Assembly: GCF_050434145.1 (NCBI RefSeq)
Contig: NZ_JBNPVX010000003.1
Coordinates: 49,753-113,752 of the forward strand
Length of the DNA: 64,000 nucleotides
Direction: 5' to 3'
From: JAISST01 sp050434145
GTDB taxonomy: Bacteria > Fusobacteriota > Fusobacteriia > Fusobacteriales > Fusobacteriaceae
Positions 16,069 through 26,600 of the stretch are shown here, piece after piece. Positions within the stretch are counted from its first letter, which is position 1, and every line of letters starts with the position of its first letter. The notes under the pieces were generated by a model that saw only the letters and a program-made list of their open reading frames with translations, did not search any database and had not been told where the DNA came from. The position numbers were made by a program, and so were the translations under genes.

Positions 16069-17184
16069 ATGAAAAAAGTGAAGAAATGTATTGGTTGTGG
16101 AATAGAGCTACAGTGCATTCACCCCAAGGAAAACGGATATATAATAGCTGAAAAACTAGAAACTGGTGGTGATCTCTACTGTGAAAGATGTTACAAAATC
16201 AAACATTATGGGAAATATATACCTGTGGTAATGGATAAAGATGATTATAAAGCAATTGTTGAGAAATCATTGGAGAATTGCAAAGTGGCCATAGCAGTAT
16301 TGGATATAATCGAATTTGAAGGATCTTTTGATGATGAAATATTGGATATATTGAGGGAAATAGAATCGATAGTAGTAGTAAATAAATTGGATATTGTTCC
16401 TAATGATATGCATCCTTCAAAAGTTGCAGATTGGGTAAAAAAACGCCTTGGAGAAGAAGGAATATCTCCATTGGATATTGCAATAGTAAGCAGTAAAAAT
16501 AACTATGGTATTAATGGCATATACAAGAAATTAAAACATTTTTATCCTAATGGTGTAAAAGTCCTTGTATTGGGAGCTACTAATGTAGGAAAATCAAGTA
16601 TTGTAAATAAGTTATTAGGGACTAAAAGAATAACAGAATCCAAATATCCAGGGACAACATTAAAATTAGTGTCTAATAAAATACCTATGACAAATATTGA
16701 AATAGTTGATACTCCAGGACTTATTCCAGATGGTAGAATATCTGATTTGGTATGTGAAAGTTGTAATTTGAAGATAATACCGACCTCCAAGTTGCAAAAT
16801 AAAATTTTTAAATTAGGCAAAGATAGAATGTTGCTATTAGAAAGACTTTTATGGATTCGTGTATTGAATGATGACGAATTGAAGCCGATATTTACAATGT
16901 ATACATCACCAAATATCAAATATCATGAGACAAATATGGAAAAAGGGTTAGAAATTTTTTCAGGAAAAGTCCAAGGAAGAGAAATACTTGATATTCCTTG
17001 TGAAAAATGTATTCTTCAATATAAGAAGAATGTGATGGAAAAACGTAAGATTACTGTGGAAACAGGAGAAGATCTTGTGTTTAAAGGTCTAGGTTGGCTT
17101 AATGTGAAACGTGGACCATTGTACTTGGAAGTGTACTTACCTAAAGAGGCTGAAACAGTAATAAGAGAAGCATTTATAAAATAG
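16069..17184 (+). CDS. yqeH: Ribosome biogenesis GTPase YqeH
   Basis: Circularly permuted GTPase needed for small ribosomal subunit assembly. The 371 residues begin with a zinc finger, CIGCGIELQ...YCERCYKIKHYG. The GTPase motifs follow in permuted order: NKLDIVP (G4, about 105), SSKNNYGI (G5), then GATNVGKSS (G1, about 168), TTLKL (G2) and DTPGL (G3). The C-terminal part has a further CEKC pair and is the RNA-binding half of the family. The length is typical. AAGGATGG lies before the ATG, 58 nt after hslV. The next gene begins 25 nt after the stop. Confidence 0.95.
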   Translation: MKKVKKCIGCGIELQCIHPKENGYIIAEKLETGGDLYCERCYKIKHYGKYIPVVMDKDDYKAIVEKSLENCKVAIAVLDIIEFEGSFDDEILDILREIESIVVVNKLDIVPNDMHPSKVADWVKKRLGEEGISPLDIAIVSSKNNYGINGIYKKLKHFYPNGVKVLVLGATNVGKSSIVNKLLGTKRITESKYPGTTLKLVSNKIPMTNIEIVDTPGLIPDGRISDLVCESCNLKIIPTSKLQNKIFKLGKDRMLLLERLLWIRVLNDDELKPIFTMYTSPNIKYHETNMEKGLEIFSGKVQGREILDIPCEKCILQYKKNVMEKRKITVETGEDLVFKGLGWLNVKRGPLYLEVYLPKEAETVIREAFIK

Positions 17185-17209
17185 AAATTATTAAGAAGGT
17201 ATCAAAATT

Positions 17210-17740
17210 ATGAATATGAATGAAAAAATAAATGAAAAGATGGATGAAATAGTAGAAAGTGATAGTTTTACTATAAATTTTGTAAAAATATCTGAGAGAA
17301 TTGCTATGATAGGAGCTGTAGTAGGAATAGTTGTGTTGATATTTCTCAATGTAAGTGAGATAAATGATCAAAGTAAGGCAGAGAATACATTAGCTAGTCT
17401 TTCGGAAATTAGGAGTGCTTTGGAAAAATATTATAATAAAACAAAAACTTATCCAGAATTGACAAAAGAAGGGGCATGGAATAATCTAAAAATTTTGGAC
17501 TATTATGATAAGAATGGTGAATTAGTATCCTTTGCAGAAATTTATGGAAAAAATATCTTAGATGGAACATTTAAGAATGATAAAATTGATTTAAATAATA
17601 CAGTACGTGACATTGCTGATTTTAAAAATGGGACTATGAGTGGTGGGTGGAATTATGACTACACTAACCAAACAGGTGAAATACATGCAAATCTCCCACA
17701 GAATCATTATGGGCAGCAAATAGAATGGGATGAATATTGA
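17210..17740 (+). CDS. Membrane-anchored pilin/GspG-like protein of unknown function
   Basis: A 176-residue protein with an acidic cytoplasmic N-terminal stretch of about 30 residues, one transmembrane helix (IAMIGAVVGIVVLIFLNV) and an outer domain. The segment after the helix, ASLSEIRSALEKYYNKTKTYPEL, and the Gly/Tyr-rich end (GGWNYDYTNQTGEIHANLP) resemble type II secretion pseudopilins of the GspG kind. The usual prepilin peptidase site (Gly followed by Phe/Met and Glu at +5) is absent before the helix, so it would not be processed in the normal way. No other secretion or pilus genes are nearby. Family assignment is tentative. Confidence 0.55.
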   Translation: MNMNEKINEKMDEIVESDSFTINFVKISERIAMIGAVVGIVVLIFLNVSEINDQSKAENTLASLSEIRSALEKYYNKTKTYPELTKEGAWNNLKILDYYDKNGELVSFAEIYGKNILDGTFKNDKIDLNNTVRDIADFKNGTMSGGWNYDYTNQTGEIHANLPQNHYGQQIEWDEY

Positions 17741-17763
17741 GGAAAGAATTTGGAGGAATATAA

Positions 17764-19167
17764 ATGAAGTATGATATTATATTTTTAGGTGGAGGGCAAT
17801 CAGGAATATTTGGTGCTTACGAAGCCATTGAAAGAAATAAAAATCTTAAAATCTTGATTATAGATAAAGGAAAAATGCTAAAAGAAAGAATTTGTCCTAA
17901 AGAAAAGTTGGGAAAGTGTGTAAATTGTCCTACTTGTTCTATTATTTATGGTGTGACTGGAGCAGGAGCATTTTCAGATTCTAAGTTTAACATGGATTAC
18001 CGTGTAGGTGGAGATGTACATACTGTAACTGGAAAAGATGTAGTAAATAAGATGATAGAATATGTAGTAAGTATATACGGCAAATTCGGATTTGCAGAAA
18101 AACCTGTTGGATTGGAATATAATTCTGCTATGGAAAATATCAAGAGAAAATGTATAGAAAATGGAATACAATTAGTAGATACTCCTACTATGCATTTGGG
18201 GACTGATGGCTCTAGAAAATTATATGCAAAAGTATTGAAACATCTGATAGAGAGCGGAGTAGAATTTAGAGTAGAGCGTACAGTAGAAGATTTAATAATA
18301 GAAAATCAAAAAATAAAAGGTGTGGTAGTAGAATATAAAGGTGAAGAAGAAAAATATTATAGTGACCATGTAGTATTGGGAATGGGACGAAGCGGAGCAA
18401 AGACATTTATGGCTTTCTGTCAAAAATATAATATTAACTATGAAAATGGTGCAGTTGATATTGGTGTAAGAGCAGAGATTCCTGATATTATCATGAAGGA
18501 AATTAATGAAAATTTTTATGAAGCTAAAATGATATATTATTCTAGAAACTATAAAGATAAAATGAGAACTTTTTGTAGTAATCCAAGTGGATTTATTGCT
18601 GCTGAAAAATATGAAGATGATATGATATTGGCCAATGGACACGCTTATAAAGATAAAAAATCAACTAATACAAATTTGGCACTACTTTGTACAAAGACAT
18701 TTACTGAGCCTTTCAAACAACCTTTTGAGTATGCATCAGCTATTGCAAAGATTTCATCAATGCTTACAGGTGGTAAACTTTTGGTACAATCTTATTCAGA
18801 TCTAAAAAGTGGAAGAAGATCCACAGATGAGAAGTTATCGAGACTTAATATAGTACCTACTACTGAAGATTATGTAGCAGGTGATATTGCTCTTGCTTGT
18901 CCAAAGAGGATATTGGATAACATAATTGAATTCATTGAAAGCTTGGATAAGATTACACCTGGATTTGCATCAGGTGATTTATTGTTATATTTCCCAGAGG
19001 TGAAATTTAGAAGTACTAGAGTAGAAATAAATGAAAATATGGAAACTGTAATAAGAGGATTATATGCAGCAGGTGATAGCTCTGGTTATGGTAGTGGACT
19101 GAATATTGCTGCTGTAATGGGTATATTGGCTGTGAGAGATATTTTGAAGAAAATAGATAAAAAATAA
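17764..19167 (+). CDS. FAD-dependent dehydrogenase (COG2509-type)
   Basis: A 467-residue flavoprotein. It starts with an FAD-binding Rossmann motif, IIFLGGGQSGIFGAYEA. A cysteine cluster CPKEKLGKCVNCPTCSIIYG at about residues 40-60 precedes the GVTGAGAFSDSKFN block characteristic of this uncharacterised dehydrogenase group. The second dinucleotide-binding region includes VVLGMGRSGAKTFM, and the C-terminal FAD block is GLYAAGDSSGYGSGLNIAAVMG. The substrate is unknown. GGAGG precedes the ATG. It follows the pilin-like gene by 24 nt and may be in the same operon. Confidence 0.85.
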   Translation: MKYDIIFLGGGQSGIFGAYEAIERNKNLKILIIDKGKMLKERICPKEKLGKCVNCPTCSIIYGVTGAGAFSDSKFNMDYRVGGDVHTVTGKDVVNKMIEYVVSIYGKFGFAEKPVGLEYNSAMENIKRKCIENGIQLVDTPTMHLGTDGSRKLYAKVLKHLIESGVEFRVERTVEDLIIENQKIKGVVVEYKGEEEKYYSDHVVLGMGRSGAKTFMAFCQKYNINYENGAVDIGVRAEIPDIIMKEINENFYEAKMIYYSRNYKDKMRTFCSNPSGFIAAEKYEDDMILANGHAYKDKKSTNTNLALLCTKTFTEPFKQPFEYASAIAKISSMLTGGKLLVQSYSDLKSGRRSTDEKLSRLNIVPTTEDYVAGDIALACPKRILDNIIEFIESLDKITPGFASGDLLLYFPEVKFRSTRVEINENMETVIRGLYAAGDSSGYGSGLNIAAVMGILAVRDILKKIDKK

Positions 19168-19267
19168 AAAATTATATCAAAGGGGTTTTTACAGATATGA
19201 GAATATTGTTGAAGCTCCTTTTTGAATTATTAAAATCTTGATAAGAAACCAAGAAAACAATTATTTT

Positions 19268-19296
19268 TTGAAAAAATATATTAAATGTGATAAAAT
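19268..19296 (+). promoter_or_regulatory. Promoter of ftsY
   Basis: TTGAAA at 19268-19273 and TAAAAT at 19291-19296 with a 17-bp spacer, and a TG dinucleotide at 19288-19289 that makes the -10 an extended one. Confidence 0.7.
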
Positions 19297-19324
19297 ATAA
19301 TGAGTGTCTTTTGGAGGTGTAGCA

Positions 19325-20725
19325 ATGGGTTTTTTCAAAAACTTATTTAAAAGAAAAGAAAAAAATGAAGAAGATAACAAAGAAGAAATATTAAAAGAAA
19401 AATTATCAGAAGAATCAACAAGCAACACAGAACGTGAAAAAAATGATGAGCCAATATCAAGTGCTACAACTTCTGATATAAAACAGGAAAATATAGAAGC
19501 AGAAATTATTAAAACAGAAAGTATTAAAGAAGAAATTTCTGAAAAAGAAGTAAACAAAATTAAAGAGAGCTCTAACGAAGTAATTCAAGAAACAAAAGAG
19601 ATATCATCAGATATTATTGAAGAAAATATAGAAAAAATTGTTGATATTACACAAAGTGAACTAATAGAAAATAATGCAAAAGTAGAAGATGAAGAAATAA
19701 AATCATATGGTATAAATACTGAAATAATATTGAAGGAAGAAGATTCTGGAAAAAACAATGCAGTTGAAGAAAATTTTAATACAACACAAGAAAATGAATC
19801 ATCTGAAAAGAAAGGTGGCTTTTTCTCTTCTTTGAAAGAAAAACTTTTCAAATCTAGGACAGGATTTTTTGGATCATTAAAAAAACTAATAACAGGTAGA
19901 AATATAGTAGATGATGAAATGTATGATGAATTGGAAGAAATATTGATCCAGTCTGATATAGGATATGAAATGACAACAAAGATAGTTTCAGAACTATCTA
20001 AAGAGGTAAAAAAACTTGGAATAAATGATCCAAAAGAGACTTATGATGTGTTGAAAAAATTAATGGAAGGATTTCTAATAAAAGAAGGTACAACTATTAA
20101 TATCGAATCTGGAAGATTAAATGTAATATTGGTAGTTGGTGTAAATGGAGTAGGGAAAACTACAACTATAGGAAAACTTGCATCTAAATACACTAAAGAA
20201 GGGAAAAAAGTGATTTTAGGTGCTGCAGATACTTTTAGAGCAGCTGCAATAGAGCAATTGGTAGAGTGGGGTAAACGTGCTGGAGTAGAAGTTGTGTCTA
20301 CAAAACAAGGTGGGGATCCTGGAGCAGTAGTGTATGATTCTTTGGATTTGGCTACAAAGGAAAATGCTGATATTCTCATAATTGATACTGCTGGTAGACT
20401 GCACAACAAAAATAATCTAATGAAAGAGTTAGAAAAAATTAATAATATAATAAAGAAGAAAATAAATGACAATCCCTATGAGACAATATTGGTGATAGAT
20501 GGAACTACAGGGCAAAATGCAATATCTCAAGCAAAGGAATTTAACGAAGTGACAGATCTTACAGGATTTATTATTACTAAGCTGGATGGTACGGCTAAAG
20601 GTGGGATTGTTTTTAGTGTTTCTGAATTAATCAAAAAACCTATAAAATTCATTGGAATAGGTGAAAAAATTGGGGATTTAAAAGAATTTGATGTGAAAGA
20701 ATACATTGAAGCTATTTTTGATTAA
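19325..20725 (+). CDS. ftsY: Signal recognition particle receptor FtsY
   Basis: SRP receptor GTPase that docks ribosome-nascent chain complexes at the inner membrane. About 466 residues. It starts with a short membrane-interacting MGFFKNLFKRKEK, followed by an acidic, Glu/Ile/Ser-rich A domain of some 150 residues, a second FFSSLKEKLFKSRTGFFGSL amphipathic stretch, and the NG domain. GTPase motifs: GVNGVGKTTTIGKLA (about 271), DTFRAAAIEQL, DTAGRLHNK and TKLDGTAKGG. GGAGGTG at 19314-19320 supports ATG 19325 rather than the upstream in-frame start at 19304. No ffh is nearby; the gene has its own promoter. Confidence 0.96.
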   Translation: MGFFKNLFKRKEKNEEDNKEEILKEKLSEESTSNTEREKNDEPISSATTSDIKQENIEAEIIKTESIKEEISEKEVNKIKESSNEVIQETKEISSDIIEENIEKIVDITQSELIENNAKVEDEEIKSYGINTEIILKEEDSGKNNAVEENFNTTQENESSEKKGGFFSSLKEKLFKSRTGFFGSLKKLITGRNIVDDEMYDELEEILIQSDIGYEMTTKIVSELSKEVKKLGINDPKETYDVLKKLMEGFLIKEGTTINIESGRLNVILVVGVNGVGKTTTIGKLASKYTKEGKKVILGAADTFRAAAIEQLVEWGKRAGVEVVSTKQGGDPGAVVYDSLDLATKENADILIIDTAGRLHNKNNLMKELEKINNIIKKKINDNPYETILVIDGTTGQNAISQAKEFNEVTDLTGFIITKLDGTAKGGIVFSVSELIKKPIKFIGIGEKIGDLKEFDVKEYIEAIFD

Positions 20726-20811
20726 ATAGATAAGTAATTATATTAAAATAAAACATAGTATTCAATTGTTTGTTTTTGTATGGTACAAAAATATAAAAAC
20801 AATCAAAAAAC

Positions 20812-20840
20812 TTGAAAAAAATAGTAGAATTTGTTATATT
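20812..20840 (+). promoter_or_regulatory. Promoter of pta
   Basis: TTGAAA at 20812-20817, a 17-bp spacer and TATATT at 20835-20840, giving a leader of about 160 nt before pta. Confidence 0.65.
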
Positions 20841-21008
20841 ATTATTAAAGAAATATATAGTTTTAATTGTTATTATAAAAAAGACAAATCATTAAGTTTA
20901 GTATTCTGTATTTTCTACTTGATTATGCTCATCCAAAGTTTAAAAATAGAGATATTTTTAAATGTTGTCTTTTTTTTGAAAAAATAAATATATCAAGGAG
21001 TGGTTGTT

Positions 21009-21995
21009 TTGAGTTTTTTAGTTAAAATCAGAGAAAGAGCAAGAGAATTGAACAGAAAAATTGTACTTCCTGAAGGAAAAGATGAAAGAGTCATTAGAGC
21101 AGCATCTAAAATCGTTGAATTAGGGTTAGCTATACCAGTAGTTATTGGACATAAAGCTGATATGGAAAACATGGCAACAGACATGGAAATTTCATTAAAT
21201 GGGGTTGAAATTATTGAAATAGACAATCTTCCTAAGCTAGATGAGTATGCAACTGAATTTGCAAAAATGAGAGAAAAGAAAGGAATGACTTTTGAAAAGG
21301 CGAAAGAAATTCTTTCTACAGATTCAGTATTTTATGCAGCAATGATGGTAAAAAAGGGAGAGGCTTATGGAGTAGTATCTGGAGCAACATCTCCAACAGC
21401 AGATGTAATAAGAGCTGGATTGCAAATAATAGGGACAAAACCTGGAATAAAAACAGTTTCTTCTGTTTTTGTTATGGAATTGACTGAAAGACAAGATACT
21501 TATGGAGAAGTACTATTTTTCGGAGATTGTTCAGTAATACCAGAACCAACTTCTGAACAACTAGCTGATATAGCTGTATCTTCTGTGGAAACAGCACATA
21601 GATACGGGTTGCACGGAAAGGTAGCATTATTGACATTTTCAACTAAAGGATCTGCTCAACATCCAAGTGTAGATATAGTAAAAGAAGCTGGAAACATCTT
21701 GAGAGAAAGAAAAGTAGAATTTGCTTTTGATGATGAATTACAAGCAGATGCAGCATTGGTAAAATCAATAGCTATGAAAAAAGCTCCTACATCAAAAGTA
21801 GCAGGGACAGCCAATATTCTCATATTCCCTAACCTTGCAGCAGGAAATATTGGATACAAATTGGTACAAAGATTGGCAGGTGCTAATGCCTATGGGCCAA
21901 TAATTCAAGGATTAAACAATCCAATAAATGACTTATCAAGAGGTTGTTCAGCAGATGATATAGTTAATCTCGTAGCACTTACAGCAATACAATAA
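21009..21995 (+). CDS. pta: Phosphate acetyltransferase
   Basis: Converts acetyl-CoA and phosphate to acetyl phosphate and CoA. The single-domain, short form has about 328 residues. It begins FLVKIRERARELNRKIVLPE; further conserved blocks are YGVVSGATSPTADVIRAGLQ, GTKPGIKTVSSVFVMEL, AALVKSIAMKKAPTSKVAG and ANILIFPNLAAGNIGYKLVQ, followed by GPIIQGLNNPINDLSRGCS. AAGGAG at 20995-21000 stands 8 nt before the TTG at 21009, which is preferred over the GTG at 21000 that overlaps it. With ackA 154 nt downstream it forms the ATP-yielding acetate branch that follows NifJ. Confidence 0.96.
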   Translation: MSFLVKIRERARELNRKIVLPEGKDERVIRAASKIVELGLAIPVVIGHKADMENMATDMEISLNGVEIIEIDNLPKLDEYATEFAKMREKKGMTFEKAKEILSTDSVFYAAMMVKKGEAYGVVSGATSPTADVIRAGLQIIGTKPGIKTVSSVFVMELTERQDTYGEVLFFGDCSVIPEPTSEQLADIAVSSVETAHRYGLHGKVALLTFSTKGSAQHPSVDIVKEAGNILRERKVEFAFDDELQADAALVKSIAMKKAPTSKVAGTANILIFPNLAAGNIGYKLVQRLAGANAYGPIIQGLNNPINDLSRGCSADDIVNLVALTAIQ

Positions 21996-22149
21996 TATTA
22001 AAAAAGATATATGAAAAGACGTTTTTATATATACTCAAAGTACCAGTGAAACAGTATTTAAGCAGAAATTCAAAACTAGATAAGCCCATAGAAGTTAAAA
22101 ATCAAATTAGTGATAAAGCTAAAATAAAAAATCGGAGGATACAACTAGA

Positions 22150-23352
22150 ATGAAAGTATTGGTAATAAATTGCGGAAGTTCATCTTTAAAATATCAATTG
22201 ATGAATCCTGAAAATCAAGAGGTTTTTGCAAAAGGTTTATGTGAGAGAATTGGAATAGATGGATCAAGAATGGAATATGAAGTACCAGCTAAAGATTATG
22301 AGACAGAAATAAAAAAAGATATGCCTACACATAAAGAAGCTCTTGAATTAGTAATAGGAGCAATAACTGATAAAGAAAATGGGGTAGTTACCTCAATAGA
22401 AGATATAGATGCAGTAGGACATAGAGTAGTCCATGGTGGAGAAGATTTTGCATCATCTGTATTGATAACTGATGAAGTGTTAAAAGCAATAGAAAAAAAT
22501 AATGACTTAGCACCATTACACAACCCAGCCAATTTGTTAGGAATAGCAACTTGTATGAAATTAATGCCTGGAAAACCAAGTGTAGCAGTATTTGATACAG
22601 CCTTTCATCAAACAATGCCAGCAAAGGCATTTATGTATGCGTTACCATATGAGGACTATACAGAATTAAAAGTAAGAAAATATGGATTTCATGGAACATC
22701 TCACTTATATGTATCAAGAACAATGAATGAAATAATGGGAAAACCAGCAAAATCTAAAATAATAGTATGTCACTTAGGAAATGGAGCTTCCATATCTGCA
22801 GTGAAAGATGGAATCTCTGTGGATACTTCTATGGGTCTTACTCCATTGCAAGGATTAATGATGGGGACTAGATGTGGAGATATAGATCCAGCTGCAGTTC
22901 TTTTTATAAAAAATAAAAGAAATCTTACTGATGATGAAATGGATGCTAGAATGAATAAAAAGTCAGGAATATTAGGAGTCTATGGAAAATCTTCTGACTG
23001 TAGAGATATGGAAACAGGAGTAGCTGAAGGTGATAAAAGAGCTATATTAGCAGAAGAAATGTTCATATATAAAATAAAATCTTACATAGGGGCATATGCT
23101 GCAGCAATGGGTGGAGTAGATGCTATATGCTTTGCTGGTGGTATTGGTGAAAACGCTGCTGGTGTAAGAGAAAGAGTAATAGAAGGATTGGAATTTATTG
23201 GAGCAAAAATTGATAAAGAAGTTAACTCTGTAAGAAAAAAAGGAAATGTAAAATTATCTACTGAAGATTCAGAGGTATTAATATATAAAATACCAACAAA
23301 TGAGGAGTTAATCATTGCACAAGATACATACAAAATAGTATTAGGAAAATAA
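22150..23352 (+). CDS. ackA: Acetate kinase
   Basis: Makes ATP and acetate from acetyl phosphate and ADP. The 400-residue product is of usual length and carries the family signatures VLVINCGSSSLKYQL near the N terminus and VGHRVVHGGEDF, with KYGFHGTSHLYVSR, CHLGNGASISAVKDG, DTSMGLTPLQGLMMGTRCGD and CFAGGIGENAAGVRE following in order. GGAGG lies 11 nt before the ATG. It follows pta on the same strand and precedes nifJ, so three consecutive genes cover pyruvate to acetate. Confidence 0.97.
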   Translation: MKVLVINCGSSSLKYQLMNPENQEVFAKGLCERIGIDGSRMEYEVPAKDYETEIKKDMPTHKEALELVIGAITDKENGVVTSIEDIDAVGHRVVHGGEDFASSVLITDEVLKAIEKNNDLAPLHNPANLLGIATCMKLMPGKPSVAVFDTAFHQTMPAKAFMYALPYEDYTELKVRKYGFHGTSHLYVSRTMNEIMGKPAKSKIIVCHLGNGASISAVKDGISVDTSMGLTPLQGLMMGTRCGDIDPAAVLFIKNKRNLTDDEMDARMNKKSGILGVYGKSSDCRDMETGVAEGDKRAILAEEMFIYKIKSYIGAYAAAMGGVDAICFAGGIGENAAGVRERVIEGLEFIGAKIDKEVNSVRKKGNVKLSTEDSEVLIYKIPTNEELIIAQDTYKIVLGK

Positions 23353-23619
23353 AAATATTTTAAATTAGGGAGAAATATTTTACTTAATACTAAAAGGTTA
23401 ATGTATTAATTAGAAAGATTTTTCTGATGTCATAAGCACATACTATATAAGTAGTAGTTGTTTAATTTAATAAAAATCAGATCAAAATCTAAGCTAGAGA
23501 AATTGAAATTAATTGCAAGAAGGGGAAAAGAATAAATTTTGGGATTTTAGGGAAAAGCAAATTTTGTTTGTAATAGTATTGAAAATATATATTAAAAAAT
23601 TTATTAGGAGGATATTGTA

Positions 23620-26600
23620 ATGAGTAAAAAAATGCAAACTATGGATGGAAACCAAGCAGCAGCATATGCATCATATGCTTTTACTGAGGTAGCAGGAATT
23701 TATCCAATAACACCATCATCACCTATGGCTGAATACACAGATGAATGGGCATCAATAGGTATGAAAAATATTTTTGGAGTACCAGTAAAATTAGTAGAAA
23801 TGCAATCAGAAGCAGGTGCTGCAGGGACAGTACATGGATCACTACAAGCAGGGGCATTAACTACAACTTATACAGCATCACAAGGACTTTTGTTGAAAAT
23901 TCCTAATATGTATAAAATAGCAGGTGAGTTGTTGCCAGGTGTAATACATGTATCAGCAAGATCTTTATCTGCACAAGCACTTTCTATATTTGGAGATCAT
24001 CAGGATATATATGCTGCTAGACAAACTGGATTTGCTATGTTATGTACAAATTCTGTGCAAGAGGTAATGGATCTAGCAGGAGTGGCTCATTTAGCTGCAA
24101 TAAAAACTAGAGTACCTTTCTTGCATTTCTTTGATGGGTTTAGAACATCTCACGAAATACAAAAAGTAGAATTGATGGATTATGAAGTATTTAAAAATCT
24201 TATAGACATGAAATGTGTAGAAGAATTTAGAGCAAGAGCATTAAATCCAGAACACCCAGTAACTAGAGGTACAGCACAAAATGATGATATTTATTTCCAA
24301 TCTAGAGAAGCTCAAAATAAATTTTACGATAAAGTGCCTGATGTAGTAGCACATTATATGAGTGAAATCTCAAAAGTAACTGGAAGAGACTACAAACCTT
24401 TCAATTACTATGGTGCTCCAGATGCAGAACATGTAGTAATTGCAATGGGTTCTGTATGTCCAATAGCAGAAGAAACAGTAGATCATATCAATAGCTTAGG
24501 TGGAAAAGTTGGAATAGTATCAGTACACTTATTCAGACCATTCTCTGAAAAATATTTCTTGGATGTTTTGCCTAAGACAGTAAAGAAAATAGTTGTATTA
24601 GATAGAACAAAAGAACCTGGATCTTTGGGAGAACCTCTTCTTCAAGATATAAAAACCATATTTTATGGTAAAAAAGATGCTCCTATGATTATAGGTGGAA
24701 GATATGGTCTTTCATCAAAGGATGTTGGTCCTACTGATATAAATGCTGTATTTGAGAATTTGAAATCAGCTACTCCAAAAGACAAATTTACTGTAGGAAT
24801 AATTGATGATGTTACTTATACTAATATAGAAATAAAAGAAAAAGTGACTTTGGATATACCAGGAGTTACAGAATGTTTATTTTATGGATTGGGAGCAGAT
24901 GGGACTGTTGGAGCTAACAAAAACTCTATAAAAATAATTGGAGATAAAACAGATTTATATGCACAAGCTTACTTTGCATATGATTCGAAGAAATCTGGTG
25001 GAGTAACTAGATCACATTTAAGATTTGGTAAAAATCCAATTAAGTCAAGTTATCTAGTAACACAACCACATTTTGTAGCTTGCTCTATGCCATCATATTT
25101 GGATAAGTATGATATGACTTCTGGTCTTAGAAAAGGTGGAAAGTTTTTACTTAATTGCATATGGTCAAAAGAAGAAGCAATATCTCATATGCCAAATAGA
25201 GTGAAAAGAGATTTGGCTAGAAGTAATGCAAAATTCTATATTATAGATGCAACAAAACTTGCACATGAAATTGGGTTAGGTCAAAGAACCAATACAATCA
25301 TGCAAGCAGCATTCTTTAAATTGGCAGAAATAATTCCATTTGAAGAAGCTCAAAAATATATGAAAGAATATGCTAAGAAAACATATGAAAGAAAAGGGAA
25401 AGAAATAGTTGATCTAAACTATGCTGCTATAGATAAAGGGGCAGAAGGATTGGTGGAAGTCCCTGTAGATCCAGCTTGGGCTAACTTGACAGCAGAAGAG
25501 TTATGCTCTGCACAACCAACAAAATGTGATTTTGATTGTGGTGGATGCTCAGTAGATAGTGCAACAGAAAAATTTGTAAGAAAAATAGTAGATCCAGTAA
25601 ATGCAATGAAAGGAAATGATTTACCAGTATCTGCATTTGATGGATATGAAGATGGAACATTTGAAAATGGTACTGCTGCATTTGAAAAAAGAGGAATAGC
25701 AGTGGATGTTCCTGTATGGAAACCTGAGAATTGTATTCAATGTAACCAATGTTCATTTGTATGTCCACATGCAGTACTTAGACCATTCTTATTAACAGAT
25801 GAAGAAGTAAAAAATTCGCCAAATGAGTTAAAGACAATAAAACCAATTGGAAAAGGTCTAGAAGGATATCAGTATGTAATGCAAGTATCTCCACTTGATT
25901 GTGTAGGTTGTGGATCTTGTGCTAATGTTTGTCCAGCTAAAGAAAAAGCTCTTGTGATGGAGCCAATAGCTAATTCTGTAGACAAAGGAGAAGCTGCAAA
26001 TGCTTATTACTTGTTTAATAATGCTGAGTACAGAGACGAATTGATGAGTAAAGATACTGTAAAAGGTTCTCAATTTGCCCAACCTTTATTTGAATTCCAT
26101 GGAGCTTGTCCTGGATGTGGTGAAACACCTTATTTAAAGTTGATAACTCAGTTATTTGGTGATAGAATGATGGTAGCTAATGCTACAGGATGTTCTTCAA
26201 TATACAGTGGATCTGCACCTGCTACTCCATATACTAAAAATAAAGATGGAAAAGGTCCATCATGGGCATCTTCATTGTTTGAAGACAATGCTGAATTTGG
26301 ATTTGGTATGCATGTTGCTGTGGAAGCAATGAGAGATAGAATACAATCAATTATGGAAAAGAATATGGATAGTGCACCAGCAGATGTAGCTGAATTATTC
26401 AAAGAATGGATAGCTAATAGATCTTTCTCTGCAAAATCTCAAGAAGTAAGTGATAAAATAGTAGCTACTCTAACAGGAAAAGATTGTCCAGTATGCGAAG
26501 AAATATTAAGCTTAAAACAATATCTTGTTAAAAAGTCTCAATGGATTATAGGTGGAGACGGATGGGGATATGATATTGGTTATGGTGGAGTTGATCATGT

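Noticed and set aside
20766..20987. 73-residue plus-strand frame between ftsY and pta
   Set aside because: No ribosome site, biased AT-rich composition, and it overlaps a good promoter for pta.
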